Positions 9,854-18,989 of a stretch of 64,000 bases of DNA are shown in pieces. Numbering within the stretch: position 1 is the first letter of the stretch; each line of letters begins with the position of its first letter. Below the pieces are notes generated by a model. It ran no database searches. It had not been told where the DNA came from and saw only the letters and a program-made list of their open reading frames with translations. Location of the stretch: positions 1 through 64,000 of the forward strand of contig CALXNZ010000011.1 in assembly GCA_944389885.1 (NCBI GenBank), given 5' to 3'. The DNA comes from an uncultured Opitutales bacterium. Lineage in GTDB: Bacteria > Verrucomicrobiota > Verrucomicrobiia > Opitutales > Intestinicryptomonadaceae. The position numbers and the translations under genes are program-made.

Positions 9854-10407
9854 ATTTTACGGGCAAATGCTTTGCGCCTTGACGCGTATATGCGTATTAT
9901 GTGGTCTAAAGTATTTTTTATCGGCGCGTTGGCCGCTATGGCTATGCCGCTTTTCATGTAGTATGGGCGCCTTTTCTCCATTAGCTCCCTTATCTTGGAG
10001 AGTTTGTCGTCGACGTTTAGCAGGGGACGCTTATCGTTGTTTGCCGTTCTTGCGTACACTTCTTCGGGAGTGGTGAAAAGGACAATGCACACTCCCTTTG
10101 ATTTTACGAGTTCCGGCATGCCTTCGCTGCATGTCATGCCGCCTCCGCAGGAAATTACACAACCCGAGTCCGGATGTCCGGATTCGATGAACTTCTTTTC
10201 AAGTTGCCGAAAATACGCCTCGCCTTTTTGGGCGAAAATATCTGAAATGCTTTTACCTTCGGATTTTTCTATTTCCGCGTCGGAATCCAAAAAATTAAGT
10301 CCAAGTTTTACCGCGACCTTTTTTCCTAAGGCGCTTTTTCCCGTGCCCATAAAGCCTAATAGATATAGGTTTGGCTTAAGAGAATGTTTTTGTTTTCCGC
10401 GCGGCAT
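9835..10407 (-). CDS. aroK: Shikimate kinase
   Basis: A 190-residue P-loop kinase that phosphorylates shikimate at the 3-OH in the chorismate pathway. It shows Walker A GFMGTGKS (18-25), the shikimate-binding DSDAEIE (41-47), the CGGG glycine motif in the centre of the chain, and the lid arginine in RPLL. A short basic N-terminal extension (MPRGKQKHSLK) precedes the fold. It is read leftward and converges on clpC, with the clpC terminator overlapping its last codons. A 158-bp gap separates it from the upstream gpmI gene, which has its own terminator, so it is probably transcribed separately. Confidence 0.93.
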   Translation of the reverse strand: MPRGKQKHSLKPNLYLLGFMGTGKSALGKKVAVKLGLNFLDSDAEIEKSEGKSISDIFAQKGEAYFRQLEKKFIESGHPDSGCVISCGGGMTCSEGMPELVKSKGVCIVLFTTPEEVYARTANNDKRPLLNVDDKLSKIRELMEKRRPYYMKSGIAIAANAPIKNTLDHIIRIYASRRKAFARKIKSGES

Positions 10408-10513
10408 CTTGCTTGCACTATTCTATCTATTGCGATTTTTTTCAAGATTTTTGTTTTTGGCGATTCCTCCATTTTCAAAACTTCTTGTATTGGAATTTTG
10501 CGGCTCCGAATAT

Positions 10514-10547
10514 AAAAAAGGCGCGGCAATTGCTTGCGCGCCTTTTT
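10514..10547 (-). terminator. Intrinsic terminator of gpmI
   Basis: The G+C-rich hairpin GGCGCG(G) (10520-10526)/(G)CGCGCC (10536-10542) is bordered on its left by an A-run, which reads as a U-tract in the leftward direction, just after the gpmI stop codon. Confidence 0.7.
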
Positions 10548-10565
10548 CATCAATATTATGTCTGC

Positions 10566-12137
10566 CTATTGGGTAATCAAAGATTTGCCCGTCATTTCTT
10601 CCGGAATCTTCAAGCCCATAAGCTGCAGCACCGTTGGGGCTATATCGCCGAGATTTCCACCGTCGCGCAGCTTCAAACCTTCTAATCCCTTGCCGTACAC
10701 AACTACCTCAACTGGATTCATGGTATGTCTGGTATGGGGTTGATTTGTGGCGGGTTCAAATAATTGGTCGCTATTGCCGTGGTCTGCGGTGAGCACCATT
10801 GCGGAATCCGTCTCGTACGCGGCGCGCGCTATTTTTTCCACGGCTTTGTCAACGGCTTCTATGGCTTTTATTGCAGCCTGCATGTTGCCGGTATGCCCCA
10901 CCATGTCGCCATTGGCCAGATTTACCACAACCAGGGCGTACTTTTTCTCGCGTATTGCCTTTGCAGTGGCTTCGGCAACGGCGGGGGCGCTCATTTCCGG
11001 CCTTTGGTCGTAAGTCTGCACATCGCGCGGAGAATCTATTAAAATTCTATCCTCGCCCCTGAAAGGTTCTTCGCGGTAGTCGTTAAAGAAAAAGGTCACA
11101 TGGGCAAATTTCTCCGTTTCAGCGCAGCGCAGTTGAGGGAGATTTTTTAAGCTTATATATTCCCCAAGTATATTTGCCATCTTCGGAGGTTTTGGGAATA
11201 GCACGTTGGGGCATAGCCCGACTTTATATTCTGTCATCGTGGCAAAATATACTTTCGGGTGTATCTTGCGCGCAAAGCCGTCAAAATTTTCATCTATGAA
11301 AGCCGAGGTTATTTCGCGCGGCCTATCTCCGCGGAAGTTGAAGAATAGAACGGCATCGCCGTCCTTTATACGGCCTATGGGAGCTCCGTCTTCAACTATC
11401 CATGAAGGCACTATGAACTCGTCTCCATGCATATTGTCCTGCAATGGGTGCTCGTAGTATTTCTCAAAGGCTTCTTCCGCGTTTGAAACGGGATTTCCGG
11501 ACACTCCCGTAAGGCAGTCGTAGGCTTTTTCTACCCTGTCCCAACGCTTGTCTCTATCCATTGCCCAGAATCTTCCCATTACTGACGCGACCTTGCCCGC
11601 GCCCAACTCTTTCATTTTTTCTTCAACTTGTTTTATGAAGCCAAGCCCGCTTGTGGGAGGGGTGTCTCGACCGTCCGTAAAGGCGTGCAAGTAAACATTC
11701 TTATACTTGCGCTCGCCGCATAACTTTAAGATGGAATACAAATGCCTTAGCATTGAATGCACTCCAGCATCGGAACACAATCCGAATAAATGCAGGGAGG
11801 CTCCGGAATCGAGTTTTTTGAAAATTTCTTTTAAAACGGGGCTTTCCAGCACAGAGCCTGTCTGGAACCCTTTGTCTATGCGCACTATTTCCTGATCGAC
11901 GACTCTTCCGGCGCCTATATTTTGGTGCCCGACTTCGCTATTGCCCATTATGCCTTCAGGCAGTCCAACATCAAGTCCGTGGGCTTTAATTTCCGTTCTT
12001 GGCCATTTTTTTGACAGCTCTTTGCAGAATGGAGCGTTTGCCTGTTTTATGGCGTTAAACTTATCCAAAGAGGCGTCATGGTTCTCTCCCCAGCCGTCTC
12101 TTATTACTAATACTACTGGTCTTCTTATTCCTTCCAT
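10566..12137 (-). CDS. gpmI: 2,3-bisphosphoglycerate-independent phosphoglycerate mutase
   Basis: It interconverts 3- and 2-phosphoglycerate in glycolysis through a phosphoserine intermediate and two Mn2+ ions. The chain of 523 residues begins [17 protein letters not shown]. Asp14 and Ser67 in GNSEVGH (65-71) are a metal ligand and the phosphorylated serine, and a C-terminal TADHGNSDQ supplies further ligands. The frame is open 16 codons upstream, but the family consensus begins right before [11 protein letters not shown], so the inner ATG is chosen. Size matches the family (~510). It has its own terminator. It lies 54 bp downstream of fcl on the same strand and could share that transcript. 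Confidence 0.95.
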   Translation of the reverse strand: MEGIRRPVVLVIRDGWGENHDASLDKFNAIKQANAPFCKELSKKWPRTEIKAHGLDVGLPEGIMGNSEVGHQNIGAGRVVDQEIVRIDKGFQTGSVLESPVLKEIFKKLDSGASLHLFGLCSDAGVHSMLRHLYSILKLCGERKYKNVYLHAFTDGRDTPPTSGLGFIKQVEEKMKELGAGKVASVMGRFWAMDRDKRWDRVEKAYDCLTGVSGNPVSNAEEAFEKYYEHPLQDNMHGDEFIVPSWIVEDGAPIGRIKDGDAVLFFNFRGDRPREITSAFIDENFDGFARKIHPKVYFATMTEYKVGLCPNVLFPKPPKMANILGEYISLKNLPQLRCAETEKFAHVTFFFNDYREEPFRGEDRILIDSPRDVQTYDQRPEMSAPAVAEATAKAIREKKYALVVVNLANGDMVGHTGNMQAAIKAIEAVDKAVEKIARAAYETDSAMVLTADHGNSDQLFEPATNQPHTRHTMNPVEVVVYGKGLEGLKLRDGGNLGDIAPTVLQLMGLKIPEEMTGKSLITQ

Positions 12138-12191
12138 AATCTTAAAAATAGCATTTGATAAAACGCCGCCCATAAAATTTGGCAATAAAAT

Positions 12192-13139
12192 TTACATTCT
12201 AACGGTTCCGTTTGAAAGTTCGTTTAAGTAAGATTCGTAAGCTTGGCGAATTCCGCTCTTGATGTCGTATTTAGGTTTCCATCCAAGTGAACGCAAAATT
12301 GATGTATCGGAGAGTTTGCGCGGAGTCCCGTCGGGTTTGCTCTTGTCCAAAACTATTTTTCCTGAATACCCTACGGATTCGGCGACGATTTCAGCCAACT
12401 CTTTTATGCTCACTTCCTCTCCGCTCCCGAGATTTACCAAATCTGGAGGATTATCGAGCTCCAAAAGATAAAGACACGCCGAAGCCAAATCGTCCACATG
12501 CAGGAATTCGCGCAATGGGGTTCCTGTTCCCCATATTACTACTTCTTTATCGCCGCGCATTTTTGCTTCATGAAAGCGACGGAGCAGGGCGGGCAGAACA
12601 TGCGAATTTTTTTCGTGATAGTTATCTCCGGGGCCGTACAAATTTGTGGGCATGGCGCTGTGATAACACACCCCGTATTGCTTCCGGAAATATTCGCACA
12701 ATTTTAATCCGGCTATTTTTGCGACAGCGTATCCTTCATTGGTTTTTTCCAATGGCCCTGTAAGTAGGGCTGATTCCGGTATTGGCTGTGGCGCCATGCG
12801 CGGATATATGCAGGTGCTTCCCAAATATAGCAACCGCTTAACTCCCGCCTTGTAGGCTGCGCGAATTGTATTTAGGGCAATGGCGAGATTTATCTCTAAA
12901 AAATCGGCGGGATAGGTATTGTTTGCGTATATGCCTCCGACCTTTGCGGCGGCGATTATTGCGATGTCGGGCCTTTCTTCTTCAAAGAATTTTTCTGTTG
13001 CCGCTTGGCTTGTTAAATCGAGCTCTTTATGCGGTCGCAAAACAAGATTTGAATATCCTGCTCCATTCAAGGCTCGCGCTATTGCAGATCCCACCATGCC
13101 GGCGTGTCCGGCAACAAAAATTTTATCAGAACTTTTCAT
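12192..13139 (-). CDS. fcl: GDP-L-fucose synthase
   Basis: A 315-residue extended short-chain dehydrogenase that epimerises and reduces GDP-4-keto-6-deoxymannose to GDP-L-fucose. The Rossmann motif GHAGMVG (11-17), STCIYP (108-113) and the catalytic Y137/K141 pair (GYAVAK) are all present. It also has the typical [12 protein letters not shown] segment and [12 protein letters not shown]. The start lies 2 bp after the stop of gmd, which makes the preceding substrate, so the two are co-transcribed and probably translationally coupled. The product would feed fucosylated surface polysaccharide. Confidence 0.95.
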   Translation of the reverse strand: MKSSDKIFVAGHAGMVGSAIARALNGAGYSNLVLRPHKELDLTSQAATEKFFEEERPDIAIIAAAKVGGIYANNTYPADFLEINLAIALNTIRAAYKAGVKRLLYLGSTCIYPRMAPQPIPESALLTGPLEKTNEGYAVAKIAGLKLCEYFRKQYGVCYHSAMPTNLYGPGDNYHEKNSHVLPALLRRFHEAKMRGDKEVVIWGTGTPLREFLHVDDLASACLYLLELDNPPDLVNLGSGEEVSIKELAEIVAESVGYSGKIVLDKSKPDGTPRKLSDTSILRSLGWKPKYDIKSGIRQAYESYLNELSNGTVRM

Positions 13140-13141
13140 TA

Positions 13142-14188
13142 TTATAAGGCTTCTTTTTGAGCCAGTTTAAAGTCGGCGTCCGTCATAATTTCCACAAGCT
13201 CTTGAAACGAAGTTTTAGGTTCCCAACCCAGCTCTCTTTTCGCCTTGGACGGATCCCCCAATAAGAAATCCACTTCCGTTGGCCGATAATATCGCGGCGA
13301 TACTTCTATGACAGTTTTTCCGGTTTGCTTGCATATCCCGCGCTCGTTTTCAGCCTTTCCGCTCCACTCTATGTCCATGCCGAGCCTTTTGAAGGACAAT
13401 TCGGCAAATTCGCGTACAGTATGGGTTTCGTTAGTTGCCAGAACATATTCGCCCGGCTCTTTTGCCTGTAAAATTCTCCACATGCCCTCGACGTATTCAG
13501 GAGCGTATCCCCAGTCGCGTTTAGAATCCATATTTCCAAGTATGAGTTTTTCTTGAAGGCCTAATTTTATTCTTCCTGCGGCTCTTGTTATCTTCCGCGT
13601 GACAAAAGTTTCTCCCCTGCGTTCAGACTCATGGTTGAACAGTATTCCGTTGCTTGCAAAGATTCCGTAAGCCTCGCGATAATTTATTACAGTCCAATAG
13701 GCGTATTGCTTTGCAACTGCGTACGGGCTGCGCGGATAAAATGGGGTCGTTTCTTTTTGGGGAATCTCTTGAACCTTGCCGAAAAGCTCTGAAGTAGATG
13801 CCTGGTAGAATCTCGCCTTGTGTATAAGCCCTACTTCTTTTATTGCGTCCAAAAATCTCAACGTCGCAATCGCGTCAACATCTGCGGTGTATTCAGGCAC
13901 TTCAAAGCTTACTTTGACGTGGCTTTGAGCCCCGAGATTATATATCTCGTCGGGTTCGGTTTTATCGAGTATTCTATTTAGATTTGAGGAATCGGTCAAA
14001 TCTCCGTGGTGTAGAAAAAATCTGTCTTTAAAAGTTGGGTCGTTATAGATATGGTCTATACGTTGGGTATTGAAGGAACTGGAACGCCTTATTATGCCGT
14101 GTACAGTATATCCCTTCTCTAAAAGAAGCTCCGATAGATATGATCCGTCCTGTCCGGTTATGCCTGTAATCAATGCCGTCTTGTTCAT
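13142..14188 (-). CDS. gmd: GDP-mannose 4,6-dehydratase
   Basis: A 348-residue NADP-dependent dehydratase converting GDP-D-mannose to GDP-4-keto-6-deoxy-D-mannose. Visible are the Rossmann motif [10 protein letters not shown] (9-18), [11 protein letters not shown] (34-44), the catalytic serine/threonine region ASTSELFG (130-137) and Y156/K160. The [14 protein letters not shown] stretch and the C-terminal RYYRPTEVD are diagnostic for Gmd. It is the first gene of the gmd-fcl pair. The 323-bp upstream region carries a short inverted repeat and should hold the promoter. Confidence 0.96.
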   Translation of the reverse strand: MNKTALITGITGQDGSYLSELLLEKGYTVHGIIRRSSSFNTQRIDHIYNDPTFKDRFFLHHGDLTDSSNLNRILDKTEPDEIYNLGAQSHVKVSFEVPEYTADVDAIATLRFLDAIKEVGLIHKARFYQASTSELFGKVQEIPQKETTPFYPRSPYAVAKQYAYWTVINYREAYGIFASNGILFNHESERRGETFVTRKITRAAGRIKLGLQEKLILGNMDSKRDWGYAPEYVEGMWRILQAKEPGEYVLATNETHTVREFAELSFKRLGMDIEWSGKAENERGICKQTGKTVIEVSPRYYRPTEVDFLLGDPSKAKRELGWEPKTSFQELVEIMTDADFKLAQKEAL

Positions 14189-14511
14189 CTTATTTTCTCC
14201 TTTATTAAATTCGGGAAATTTTGTTTCGCGTTTAAGTTATATATTTATCTTATATTTAATTCTATGAGAGTCGTAAAAATGTGTAGAATTTGCCGCTATT
14301 AAAAAGCAAAAATCTATGAGGCATAGAATTTTTCCCAAGTATCTATTAGTCTATCTAAAAAAGAGCAAATTCTATTCGTTTATCAAGGAATATATTCAAT
14401 TTGACATTTTGCTTTTGTCAATGCGATAGGGTTTAAGATGTCTTTTTTATTATAGGAAAACTCAAAAAAAACGCCCGATAAGTTCGGGCGTTTTTGGGCT
14501 TTTTAGATTTA
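14189..14511. other. Intergenic region upstream of gmd with repeated ATTCTAT-like motifs
   Basis: These 323 bp contain the aspS terminator at the right end and the presumed gmd promoter at the left. ATTCTAT or its complement recurs at several places (around 14260, 14323, 14370). One pair forms the inverted repeat TCTATG-AGG-CATAGA at 14313-14327, a possible regulator site. TTGAC(A) and its complement also frame 14401-14421. No reading frame with gene-like character was seen. Confidence 0.35.
14464..14496 (-). terminator. Intrinsic terminator of aspS
   Basis: The stem CGCCCGA (14472-14478)/TCGGGCG (14484-14490) lies between an A-run and a T-run. Leftward transcription leaving aspS meets the hairpin followed by a U-tract. 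Confidence 0.75.
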
Positions 14512-16299
14512 TTATTCAATGATGTCCAATTTTATCGACAAATCCTTAAGCTGTTTGTCGGATACGGGAGAAGGACATTGCGCCATGAGATCCTGTCCGC
14601 GCTGAGTCTTTGGGAAGGCGATTATATCGCGTATGCTTTGGCGCTGGGTCAGTATGGATACCAACCTGTCAAATCCCAATGCTATACCGCCGTGCGGAGG
14701 AGCTCCGTATTTGAATGCTTTCAGCATATATCCAAAACGTGATTGGACAATATCGGCCGGAATCTTCAAAACGTCCTTAAATACCTTTTCCTGCAGAACT
14801 GGATTGTGTATTCTTATTGAACCTCCGCCAAGCTCGGTTCCGTTTAAGACGATGTCGTAATGCTGTCCGCGCACTCTGAGCGGATCCGTATCGAGGTACG
14901 GAATATCTTCTTCAACGGGCGAGGTAAATGGGTGGTGGGCGGAAACGTATCTTCCTTGTTCGGCGTCGAAAAGCATTAGCGGGAATTCTATAACCCACAG
15001 AAAGTTGAATTTATCTGCGGGAATGTCGAGCTTGCCGCGGGACTGCAATAGGCGCGCGCATTCAAGGCGTATCCTTCCGAGAATCGAACATGCTTGTTCC
15101 CATGGGGCGGCCGCGAAAAATACGATGTCGCCGTCTTCAACTTTTAGGGTCTGTCGCAATGCGTTTTGTTCGTCTTCGGATAGGAATTTTAAAATGGGAC
15201 TCTTCCAGGCCCCGTTTTCGGCTTTTATGAAAGCGAGCCCTTTTGCGCCGAGGGTTTTTGCCACATCTTCAAGTCCCTTTAATTCTCCTTGGGTGATATC
15301 TGCGAGCCCTTTTGCGTTTATTGCTTTTATTGCTCCCCCATTGGAGTTGGATATTGCGGAAAATACCTTAAATTGGCTCTTCTTGAATATTTCGGTAAAG
15401 TCGGCAAGCTCCATTTCAAATCTGGTGTCGGGCTTGTCCACTCCGTAGCGGTTCATTGCCTCGTTGTAGGGCATGCGCGGGAAGGGTGTGGGAATATCCA
15501 CTCCAAGAGTGTCCTTCCAGACCTTCTTGAGCATATTTTCTATGAGAGCATACATATCTTCGCGCTCAACAAAGCTCAATTCTATGTCAACTTGCGTGAA
15601 TTCCGGTTGGCGGTCCGCCCTGAGGTCCTCGTCTCGAAAACATTTGGCGAGTTGATAATAGCGCTCTATGCCAGACACCATGAGCATCTGTTTGTATTGC
15701 TGGGGCGATTGTGTAAGGGCATAAAATGTGCCCGGATTCAAACGGCTCGGCACCAAAAATTCACGCGCTCCCTCTGGCGTGCTCTTAAAGAGTATCGGGG
15801 TTTCCACCTCAATAAATCCGTTGGAATTGAGGTATTCCCTAAGCGAAACCGCAGCCTTATGCCGCATTCTTAGCAGGTTTAAATTGCGCGGCCTGCGCAG
15901 GTCCAAATACCGGTATTGCAGGCGCAAGTCTTCGTTTACTTTATCGGCGTGGGCATCGTCGAGAGGGAAGGGCAGTACATCGCAAATATTATGGATTATA
16001 ATATCGTCGCAAACGATTTCTATTTCCCCTGTCTTTAGCGCTGTGTTTACTGTCCCGGCCTCGCGCGGGGAAACCTTGCCGAAAATTTGAATGACACTTT
16101 CGTCCTTCAATTTTTGGGCCTTTTGATATACTTCTCCGCTTTCTGGATGAAATACAAGTTGCGTTATTCCGTCGCGGTCGCGCAAATCCACGAACAATAT
16201 TCCGCCGTGGTCTCTTACGGATTGAACCCAGCCTATGAGCGAAACTCTTTTGCCGGAATCGGCCATTGTCAATTCATTGCATGTATTGGTTCTTTTCAT
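14512..16299 (-). CDS. aspS: Aspartyl-tRNA synthetase
   Basis: A 595-residue class IIb synthetase charging tRNA-Asp (or tRNA-Asp/Asn in a non-discriminating form). The N-terminal OB-fold anticodon-binding domain (~1-105) includes GWVQSVRDHGGILFVDLRDR. Motif 2 is seen in FRDEDLRADRQPEFTQ and motif 3 in GIALGFDRLVSIL near the C-terminus. A GAD-type insertion domain (~285-410) marks the bacterial form. Length is normal. It begins MKRTNTCNELT and has its own terminator. Discrimination between Asp and Asn tRNAs cannot be judged from sequence alone. Confidence 0.96.
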   Translation of the reverse strand: MKRTNTCNELTMADSGKRVSLIGWVQSVRDHGGILFVDLRDRDGITQLVFHPESGEVYQKAQKLKDESVIQIFGKVSPREAGTVNTALKTGEIEIVCDDIIIHNICDVLPFPLDDAHADKVNEDLRLQYRYLDLRRPRNLNLLRMRHKAAVSLREYLNSNGFIEVETPILFKSTPEGAREFLVPSRLNPGTFYALTQSPQQYKQMLMVSGIERYYQLAKCFRDEDLRADRQPEFTQVDIELSFVEREDMYALIENMLKKVWKDTLGVDIPTPFPRMPYNEAMNRYGVDKPDTRFEMELADFTEIFKKSQFKVFSAISNSNGGAIKAINAKGLADITQGELKGLEDVAKTLGAKGLAFIKAENGAWKSPILKFLSEDEQNALRQTLKVEDGDIVFFAAAPWEQACSILGRIRLECARLLQSRGKLDIPADKFNFLWVIEFPLMLFDAEQGRYVSAHHPFTSPVEEDIPYLDTDPLRVRGQHYDIVLNGTELGGGSIRIHNPVLQEKVFKDVLKIPADIVQSRFGYMLKAFKYGAPPHGGIALGFDRLVSILTQRQSIRDIIAFPKTQRGQDLMAQCPSPVSDKQLKDLSIKLDIIE

Positions 16300-16338
16300 C
16301 TTCTTATTAAGTTTTAATGCTCGACTTTATCCTTTAAA

Positions 16339-16378
16339 GAAAAAGAGCCGCCGACGGTTAGGTCGGTTCGGCTCTGTC
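16339..16378 (-). terminator. Intrinsic terminator downstream of the PPi-PFK gene
   Basis: AGAGCCG-CCGAC (16344-16355) pairs with GTCGG-TT-CGGCTCT (16362-16374) around a short loop. The A-rich flank at 16338-16344 gives a U-rich tail in the leftward direction. Confidence 0.6.
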
Positions 16379-16396
16379 GAAAATAAATCATAGCCC

Positions 16397-17659
16397 TTAT
16401 TCCGCGGCATATGGCGCCAACTTAGGTTGTATGCGCTCTTTTGAGAGCCGCACATACGCCGGAAGCCCATTCTCGTAAGGAACTTGGACTTCCCCTTGCA
16501 ATAGGGGCATTACGTATTTGTTAAATTGGTAGGAAACCGATATCTTGTCGTCGCTTATCCAATTTTCAGGGAAATGCTTTACTCCGTTTGCGACGCTTGA
16601 TAGTTCGGTTAATGTGGTTTCGCAGGTATATTTTTCAGTGTCTCCCCTTATTAAGGCCACCATTTTGCCGCTCTCTCCGTTTACCGCCGCCCGAACCGCC
16701 ATTTGTCCGCACATGAAGGCCTCGTTGGAATCCGTCTGGGAGGCGCATTGTTCCGCGCATCTTTGGGCGTGCCCCAATTTGCAGGAGCGCGCTCTTACTC
16801 CCGGGAGATTTTTGGCCACGAGCTGCTGCAGATATTCTCCGACTCCCCCGAGTTGCGAATGTCCAAAGGAGTCGTGCGCGTCGGCCGCCGCCACATAGTT
16901 TCCGTTGGCGTCTATAATGCCTTCGCTTGCCACTACAAGGCAGAACTTATTCTTTTTTAGGCATTCTTGCACTTGCGACAAAAAGTAATCCGCATTAAAA
17001 GCCACTTCGGGGAGCAGTATGATATGCGGGGCGTCCTCCGGTTGATTGCGGCGTTTTGCGACGCTTGTGCCGGCGGCTATCCAACCAGCGTTTCTGCCCA
17101 TTACCTCAACTATCGACACGAGGTCGTGATTTCCCATGGACTCGTGGTCGAGGGCGAGTTCCCTAATCGACGTGCAAAGATATTTAACCACACTGCCGTA
17201 TCCAGGGCAGTGGTCTGTCACGGGAAGGTCGTTGTCTATCGTTTTTGGAATGCCTATTACTCTGAGTTCGTATCCGCTGCTCTTTGCGCATTCGGCTATC
17301 TTGTTTGCGGTGTCTTGGGAATCGTTTCCGCCTATATAGAAAAAGTAGCGTATATTATGGGCTTTGAACACGTCTATTATTCGGGCGAAATCGCGTTCGC
17401 TCTTTAGCTTGTAGCGGCAGGTTCCAAGAGCCGACGCGGGAGTTGTGCATAAGCCGCGCACCGTCTGTTGCGATTCGGCGGCCAAGTCAATCAGCTGTTC
17501 GTTTAAAATTCCTTCGACACCGTTTAGTCCGCCGTATATTTCTTCGATGCACTCATGGTTGAGAGCTTCTGTTATAACGCCTGCCAGACTCGCGTTTATT
17601 ACTGCCGAGGGACCTCCTGATTGGGCCACCAAAATGTTTCCTGTCAATGTTTCTTCCAT
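16397..17659 (-). CDS. pfp: Pyrophosphate-dependent 6-phosphofructokinase
   Basis: A 420-residue PfkA-superfamily enzyme that phosphorylates fructose 6-phosphate. The nucleotide site reads GGNDSQ (110-115) instead of the GGDGS of ATP enzymes, and PKTIDND (138-144) has the lysine typical of PPi users, so pyrophosphate is the likely phosphoryl donor and the reaction reversible. The SGGPSAVIN N-terminus and an MGRNAGWIA block (F6P site) are conserved. The gene is monocistronic. Its use would save ATP in glycolysis. Donor specificity is inferred from those two motifs only. Confidence 0.9.
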   Translation of the reverse strand: MEETLTGNILVAQSGGPSAVINASLAGVITEALNHECIEEIYGGLNGVEGILNEQLIDLAAESQQTVRGLCTTPASALGTCRYKLKSERDFARIIDVFKAHNIRYFFYIGGNDSQDTANKIAECAKSSGYELRVIGIPKTIDNDLPVTDHCPGYGSVVKYLCTSIRELALDHESMGNHDLVSIVEVMGRNAGWIAAGTSVAKRRNQPEDAPHIILLPEVAFNADYFLSQVQECLKKNKFCLVVASEGIIDANGNYVAAADAHDSFGHSQLGGVGEYLQQLVAKNLPGVRARSCKLGHAQRCAEQCASQTDSNEAFMCGQMAVRAAVNGESGKMVALIRGDTEKYTCETTLTELSSVANGVKHFPENWISDDKISVSYQFNKYVMPLLQGEVQVPYENGLPAYVRLSKERIQPKLAPYAAE

Positions 17660-17870
17660 AAATCGAATTCAATTATTCTCAAAATTGTGGTCGATTTTAT
17701 TCTCAAGGCAAACTTTTTCTCATCTTTTACGGTACAAATTTTGTTTACAGGGGGCTTATTGAGAGAGTTTAAGTAGAAATTTTACATTTTGCCTGACGCC
17801 TAAAATTAGCCTATTTTGAATTATGGTTTGCATTTCGGGGCAAATTGGTAGAGAAATTTAGTCTTTACCT

Positions 17871-18953
17871 ATGGCAAGGAATCAGAAAGACGACGGCTGC
17901 GCTAAGCATAGAATCCCAAAGAATAAATCCAAACCCCGCGATTTATCTTCGGCGAGCGTTTCCAATGCTGAGGCGGGCTCCCCGGAAAACGAGGAACAAC
18001 TTCGGGCGGATTCTTTGCGGCGCAGAGTTTGCGCGGATATTTCCATGTTGGAAAGCCTGGGGCTTTCTCCGAGCCTTTTTAAGACCTCCCATCCCTCTCC
18101 CGAATCTCCCTTTAAATGCGAGTATCCGCGTAAGATATCAAAAGAAATCATACGCGAGCTCCCTATCGTAAAATATGCGGGTACGCCTTCGATTATTGAT
18201 AATGCCGACGCAGCCTTGTCGGCAATAGGCGAAATTATGTCGGAGAAACTTTTGGGGTTCGACACCGAAACGCGCCCGAATTTTGGGGGAAACTCCAGGC
18301 ACCACACAGTTTCCATCTTGCAGTTGGCGGGCTCGCAAAAGGTGTGGATTTTCAAGCTTCACTTGCTTTTGGATATACTTCCGGAAATCTATAAAATTTT
18401 TGAAGCGGAAAACATCAAAAAAGTCGGGGTAGCTGTTCACGGGGATATTGTTTCGCTAAAAGAGCATCTCGATTTCACTCCGCGCGGATTTATAGACATT
18501 GCCGATTACACCCAACTTGTGGGTGTTGTAAATACGGGTTTGCGCAATCTCACAGCACTGTTCTTCGGAGAAAGACTTTCAAAAGCCGCTCAACTGTCGA
18601 ATTGGGAAAACAATCCGCTTGAGCCGCGCCAGGTTGAGTATGCTGCCACCGACGCTTGGATAAGCCGCAGATTGTTTATAGAGGTCTTAAAGTCCCTCAA
18701 TATGTCGCGGCATGTCCTCGCTCCGATTCCATTGCCGGAAAAACGCAAGCTGACTTTCAAAATCATATTGCGCAGCATGCGCAATGCAATCAAGCGCATT
18801 GTACATTCGGCAGACACTGTGAAATTTGTGCTTTCCAAAAACGGGCGGACCGGAATCTTTAAAAAGTTTTTTGCAAATAACGCCCCTCAAAAAAAACGCC
18901 GCCGTTCGCATCGCCGCGAAAAAAATGGAAAAAACGGCCGGCATGGCTATTAA
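17871..18953 (+). CDS. DEDDy 3'-5' exonuclease, RNase D-like, with basic tail
   Basis: A 360-residue protein with a DnaQ-fold exonuclease domain at ~90-275. Catalytic residues of the DEDDy class are visible: D131 and E133 in FDTETRP, D192 in AVHGDI, and Y257 with D261 in YAATDAW. The first ~85 residues are polar and probably disordered. The last ~45 are strongly basic, rich in Lys and Arg, which suggests nucleic-acid binding. There is no HRDC domain as in true RNase D, so it is an RNase D/WRN-exonuclease relative rather than the standard rnd product. It is alone on the plus strand, convergent with glnN. Confidence 0.85.
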   Translation: MARNQKDDGCAKHRIPKNKSKPRDLSSASVSNAEAGSPENEEQLRADSLRRRVCADISMLESLGLSPSLFKTSHPSPESPFKCEYPRKISKEIIRELPIVKYAGTPSIIDNADAALSAIGEIMSEKLLGFDTETRPNFGGNSRHHTVSILQLAGSQKVWIFKLHLLLDILPEIYKIFEAENIKKVGVAVHGDIVSLKEHLDFTPRGFIDIADYTQLVGVVNTGLRNLTALFFGERLSKAAQLSNWENNPLEPRQVEYAATDAWISRRLFIEVLKSLNMSRHVLAPIPLPEKRKLTFKIILRSMRNAIKRIVHSADTVKFVLSKNGRTGIFKKFFANNAPQKKRRRSHRREKNGKNGRHGY

Positions 18954-18983
18954 AAAAGCGCCCCAAATCTTTGAGGCGCTTCT
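18952..18983. terminator. Bidirectional terminator between the exonuclease gene and glnN
   Basis: AAGCGCC (18956-18962) and GGCGCTT (18975-18981) form a stem. An A-run on the left makes it a good leftward terminator for glnN; on the plus strand the following TTCTTAATT is weaker. Confidence 0.65.
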
Positions 18984-18989
18984 TAATTG

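Noticed and set aside
15289-15873. Two overlapping rightward open frames opposite aspS
   Set aside because: Shadow frames of the aspartyl-tRNA synthetase gene, without motifs.
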